Source of the DNA: DASPKA01 sp035628335
Lineage (GTDB): Bacteria > Patescibacteriota > Doudnabacteria > UBA920
Direction: 5' to 3'
Assembly: GCA_035628335.1 (NCBI GenBank)
Contig: DASPKA010000051.1
Coordinates: 1-12,018, forward strand
DNA: 12,018 bases
Shown: positions 10,389-12,018 of the stretch, in pieces
Layout of the letters: each line of letters opens with the position of its first letter
Numbering within the stretch: position 1 is the stretch's first letter
The notes under the pieces: model-generated
Database searches by the model: none
What the model was told of the DNA's origin: nothing
Seen by the model: the letters and a program-made list of their open reading frames with translations, nothing else
Program-made: the position numbers and the translations under genes

Positions 10389-11435
10389 ATGATGCACAAA
10401 AAGTTTATTGTCATTGGAGTGACTTTGTCACTTATTATAGTAGGGGTTTGGTTTTTCCGGCAGCAAACTACCATTTCTGAAATCAAACAAGAAATAGTAG
10501 GCGCAACCAAACAAGTCGCTGAGGAGATAATTGCCGAAGTAAACCCGCTTTCAATAGAAGCGCTCAGGAAAACAGAAACTCCAGGTAGTGAACTGACTAT
10601 AGAAAAAATACTCTCGCCTGGTTCAAACTATAAACGGTATATTGCTTCGTATAAAAGTGAAGGATTGAAAATTTATGGACTACTATCTATTCCGAACACC
10701 AAAAAGCCGGTAGGTGGCTTTCCTGCAATAATCTTCAATCATGGATACATCCCTCCTACCCAGTACCGTACTACTGAAAAGTATGTATCGTACTTTGACT
10801 ACTTAGCTAGGAATGGGTATGTGATATTCAAGCCAGATTATCGCGGACATGGTTCCTCAGAAGGCGACCCAAGCGGAGCATACGGCTTTAATGGGTATAC
10901 AATAGACGTACTCAACGCATTTACAACCATTCAGAAGCACTCAGACGTCAATCCACAAAAAATTGGGATGTGGGGACACTCAATGGGCGGCTACATTACC
11001 TTGCGTTGTATGGTAGTACATAAAGACATTAAAGTGGGGGTTATTTGGGGTGGTGTAGTAGCTTCCCATGCTGACATGCTTACGCATTGGAATCGCAAAA
11101 ATTCACCTCCGCCAAACCTACCGCAAAACGCGCGCAGGTGGCGTACTGCCCTAATCGAAACCTTTGGCTCACCTGAGACGAATAAAACCTTTTGGGACTC
11201 ACTCTCAGCCAACAGTTTTCTTAAAGATCTCTCAGGTCCAATTCAACTCCACCATGCAGACACAGACAAAACTGTACCTGTGTCTTTCTCGCAAGAACTA
11301 TATGAGGACTTACAAGCTGAACAAAGACCGAGCGAACTATACATATATGCAGGCGATGACCACAACATTAGTAAAAACTTTTCACTGGCCATGAAGCGCT
11401 CTCTTGCCTACTTTGACAAAATGCTTAAAAACTAG
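10389..11435 (+). CDS. Membrane-anchored alpha/beta hydrolase (prolyl-oligopeptidase-like esterase or peptidase)
   Basis: The 348-residue protein has an N-terminal anchor (about residues 5-23) and a helical linker (30-50). The alpha/beta hydrolase fold follows. FPAIIFNHGY (111-120) is the oxyanion strand and KPDYRGHGSSEG (148-159) a typical loop. KIGMWGHSMGG (191-201) is the nucleophile elbow with Ser198. HADTDKTVP (289-297) gives Asp293 and GDDHNI (322-327) gives His325, completing the triad. The layout matches S9-type dipeptidyl-peptidase-like hydrolases without the propeller, so esterase or peptidase activity outside the membrane is likely. GGGAG precedes ATG 10389 by 9 nt, and an adjacent ATG at 10392 is equally possible. 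Confidence 0.88.
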   Translation: MMHKKFIVIGVTLSLIIVGVWFFRQQTTISEIKQEIVGATKQVAEEIIAEVNPLSIEALRKTETPGSELTIEKILSPGSNYKRYIASYKSEGLKIYGLLSIPNTKKPVGGFPAIIFNHGYIPPTQYRTTEKYVSYFDYLARNGYVIFKPDYRGHGSSEGDPSGAYGFNGYTIDVLNAFTTIQKHSDVNPQKIGMWGHSMGGYITLRCMVVHKDIKVGVIWGGVVASHADMLTHWNRKNSPPPNLPQNARRWRTALIETFGSPETNKTFWDSLSANSFLKDLSGPIQLHHADTDKTVPVSFSQELYEDLQAEQRPSELYIYAGDDHNISKNFSLAMKRSLAYFDKMLKN

Positions 11436-11471
11436 AAAGTGGATAATTCAGCAGCACAAAAGAAAAACTTA

Positions 11472-11480
11472 TGCTAGAAT
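11472..11480 (+). promoter_or_regulatory. Extended -10 of the DoxX-like gene
   Basis: TGCTAGAAT is an extended -10. The predicted start near 11487 leaves a leader of about 17 nt without an SD before the ATG at 11504. No clear -35 is present, as often with extended -10 promoters. Confidence 0.45.
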
Positions 11481-11503
11481 GTAAGTGTAATTAAACACAT
11501 TAC

Positions 11504-11851
11504 ATGAAACAAATAGGAAAATACTTATTCCCTATACCATTTCTGGTATTTGGAGTATTGCACCTTATCAACGGTGCCGCTATGGCCGGGATGGTGCCAG
11601 CTTGGTTACCCGGAGGCATCTTCTGGGTATACGTAACAGGTCTCGCACAAATAGCATTTGCGCTTGGCGCGTTTGCGGGCAAGTGGGACAAGACTGCAGC
11701 ACAGTTACTTGCGGTCTTCTTACTCCTCGTCATACTTCTTGTGCATGTACCTCAAATCAGTCAAGCTATGACATTATCAAGCTTACTTAAGGACTTAGGT
11801 CTCTTGGCAGGAGCCCTTATGTACGCAGAAGCATTTGCAAAACAGAAATAG
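11504..11851 (+). CDS. DoxX-like four-helix membrane protein
   Basis: The product has 115 residues. Four hydrophobic segments are present (about 7-23, 39-59, 66-83 and 92-111). The motif GMVPAWLPGGIFWVYVTGLA (29-48) is characteristic of the DoxX/DUF-type group, small membrane proteins linked loosely to quinone or thiol redox and stress responses. The specific role cannot be given. There is no SD. An extended -10 lies at 11472-11480. It follows the hydrolase gene by 68 nt on the same strand, but its own promoter suggests separate transcription. It ends at a clear terminator. Confidence 0.82.
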   Translation: MKQIGKYLFPIPFLVFGVLHLINGAAMAGMVPAWLPGGIFWVYVTGLAQIAFALGAFAGKWDKTAAQLLAVFLLLVILLVHVPQISQAMTLSSLLKDLGLLAGALMYAEAFAKQK

Positions 11852-11855
11852 TAAT

Positions 11856-11886
11856 AAAAAAACAGATTCCTCCGGGGATCTGTTTT
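11856..11886 (+). terminator. Terminator of the DoxX-like gene
   Basis: AAAAACAGAT pairs with ATCTGTTTTT, extended by a T-G and two C-G pairs around a short loop, and ends in a run of eight Ts (11883-11890). Confidence 0.9.
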
Positions 11887-11967
11887 TTTTAAATTAAATA
11901 TTTTTCATTTTTTATTAATTTGTGTAAAATAAAGTAGTAAGGTAAATTAATCGGCAGCTGGTTTAAC

Positions 11968-11983
11968 ACATTGCATACAATGT
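11968..11983. promoter_or_regulatory. Inverted repeat containing a -10-like box at the right edge
   Basis: ACATTG (11968-11973) and CAATGT (11978-11983) are perfect 6-bp arms with a 4-nt spacer. A TACAAT -10-like box (11976-11981) lies inside. It is a candidate promoter/operator for the gene beginning at about 12003. The 110 nt before it are A/T-rich, with nothing else I can support. Confidence 0.35.
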
Positions 11984-12002
11984 AACTAGCTCCCCATAAG
12001 AC

Positions 12003-12018
12003 ATGATGAACAAAAAGA
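12003..12018 (+). CDS. Possible start of a further gene, cut by the window edge
   Basis: Two consecutive ATGs (12003, 12006) followed by AAC AAA AAG give a typical basic N-terminus. There is no SD, as with the neighbouring DoxX-like gene, and a -10-like TACAAT is about 21 nt upstream. Only five codons are visible, so this is a guess. Confidence 0.3.

Noticed and set aside
10304..10510. 68-codon minus-strand ORF
   Set aside because: It overlaps the start of the hydrolase gene and the dus promoter, and lacks an SD.
1..12018. Possible alternative genetic code (TGA as glycine, as in some candidate phyla)
   Set aside because: TGA closes both copies of the 51-aa gene and the 7391-7681 gene, each directly followed by a terminator, so TGA acts as a stop.
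1..12018. CRISPR array, insertion sequence, integrase, tRNA or attachment site
   Set aside because: No regularly spaced repeats, transposase or integrase motifs, cloverleaf pattern or flanking direct repeats were found on reading both strands.

Overview
This window is a mid-GC, densely packed bacterial segment. It has about 22 to 24 genes on both strands, and most products are under 140 residues with no recognisable family. Nothing gives a firm taxonomic assignment. The best-fitting picture, by inference, is a small-genome candidate-phylum bacterium of the Patescibacteria/Parcubacteria (CPR) type. The reasons are the many tiny orphan membrane proteins, a short Cys-rich protein of a kind I associate with those genomes, a BRO-domain antirepressor-like gene, and a mix of strong Shine-Dalgarno (SD) starts with SD-less or near-leaderless starts. 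TGA and TAA both behave as stops, so there is no sign of genetic code 25.

Layout. Positions 1-235 (minus) hold what looks like a gene broken across two frames. Positions 345-2177 (minus) look like one transcription unit: a BRO-N/DinD-like protein, a class I SAM methyltransferase, and a 51-residue protein, ending at a hairpin terminator. The 51-residue gene has a close paralogue at 3241-3396, carried as a matching block of ribosome binding site, gene and terminator. Between the copies lie a small membrane protein (2302-2604, minus) and a CxxC/coiled-coil protein (2756-3100, plus). Next on the minus strand come a Cys/His-rich mini-protein (4133-4315) and a membrane-anchored protein with beta-propeller-like repeats (3472-4119).

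Positions 4438-7681 form a field of orphan small genes: soluble ones at 4438-4812, 5023-5319, 7050-7259 and 7391-7681, and membrane ones at 5447-5854, 6038-6415, 6486-6671 and 6685-7008. Almost every one has its own SD and a strong hairpin next to it. Positions 7733-8569 (minus) encode an exported or anchored protein with a HELWH zinc-protease motif. The right end is more conventional: a short aquaporin-family channel (8734-9324, minus) downstream of a tRNA-dihydrouridine synthase (9348-10307, minus), a membrane-anchored alpha/beta hydrolase (10389-11435, plus) and a DoxX-like membrane protein (11504-11851, plus). The first codons of a possible further gene sit at the right edge.

Four things stand out. 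(1) The duplicated 51-residue gene has 18 nucleotide differences between copies but only 3 amino-acid differences, so it is under purifying selection and is a real, unnamed protein family. (2) Nearly all the orphan small genes start behind a canonical AAGGAG-type site, whereas most recognisable family genes have no SD, and some have a -10 box almost touching the start codon. (3) The aquaporin-like channel lacks the arginine that normally follows the second NPA motif. (4) There are several compact inverted repeats placed like operators or 5'-end stem-loops. No rRNA, tRNA, CRISPR array, transposase or integrase was seen. All family calls were made by eye.
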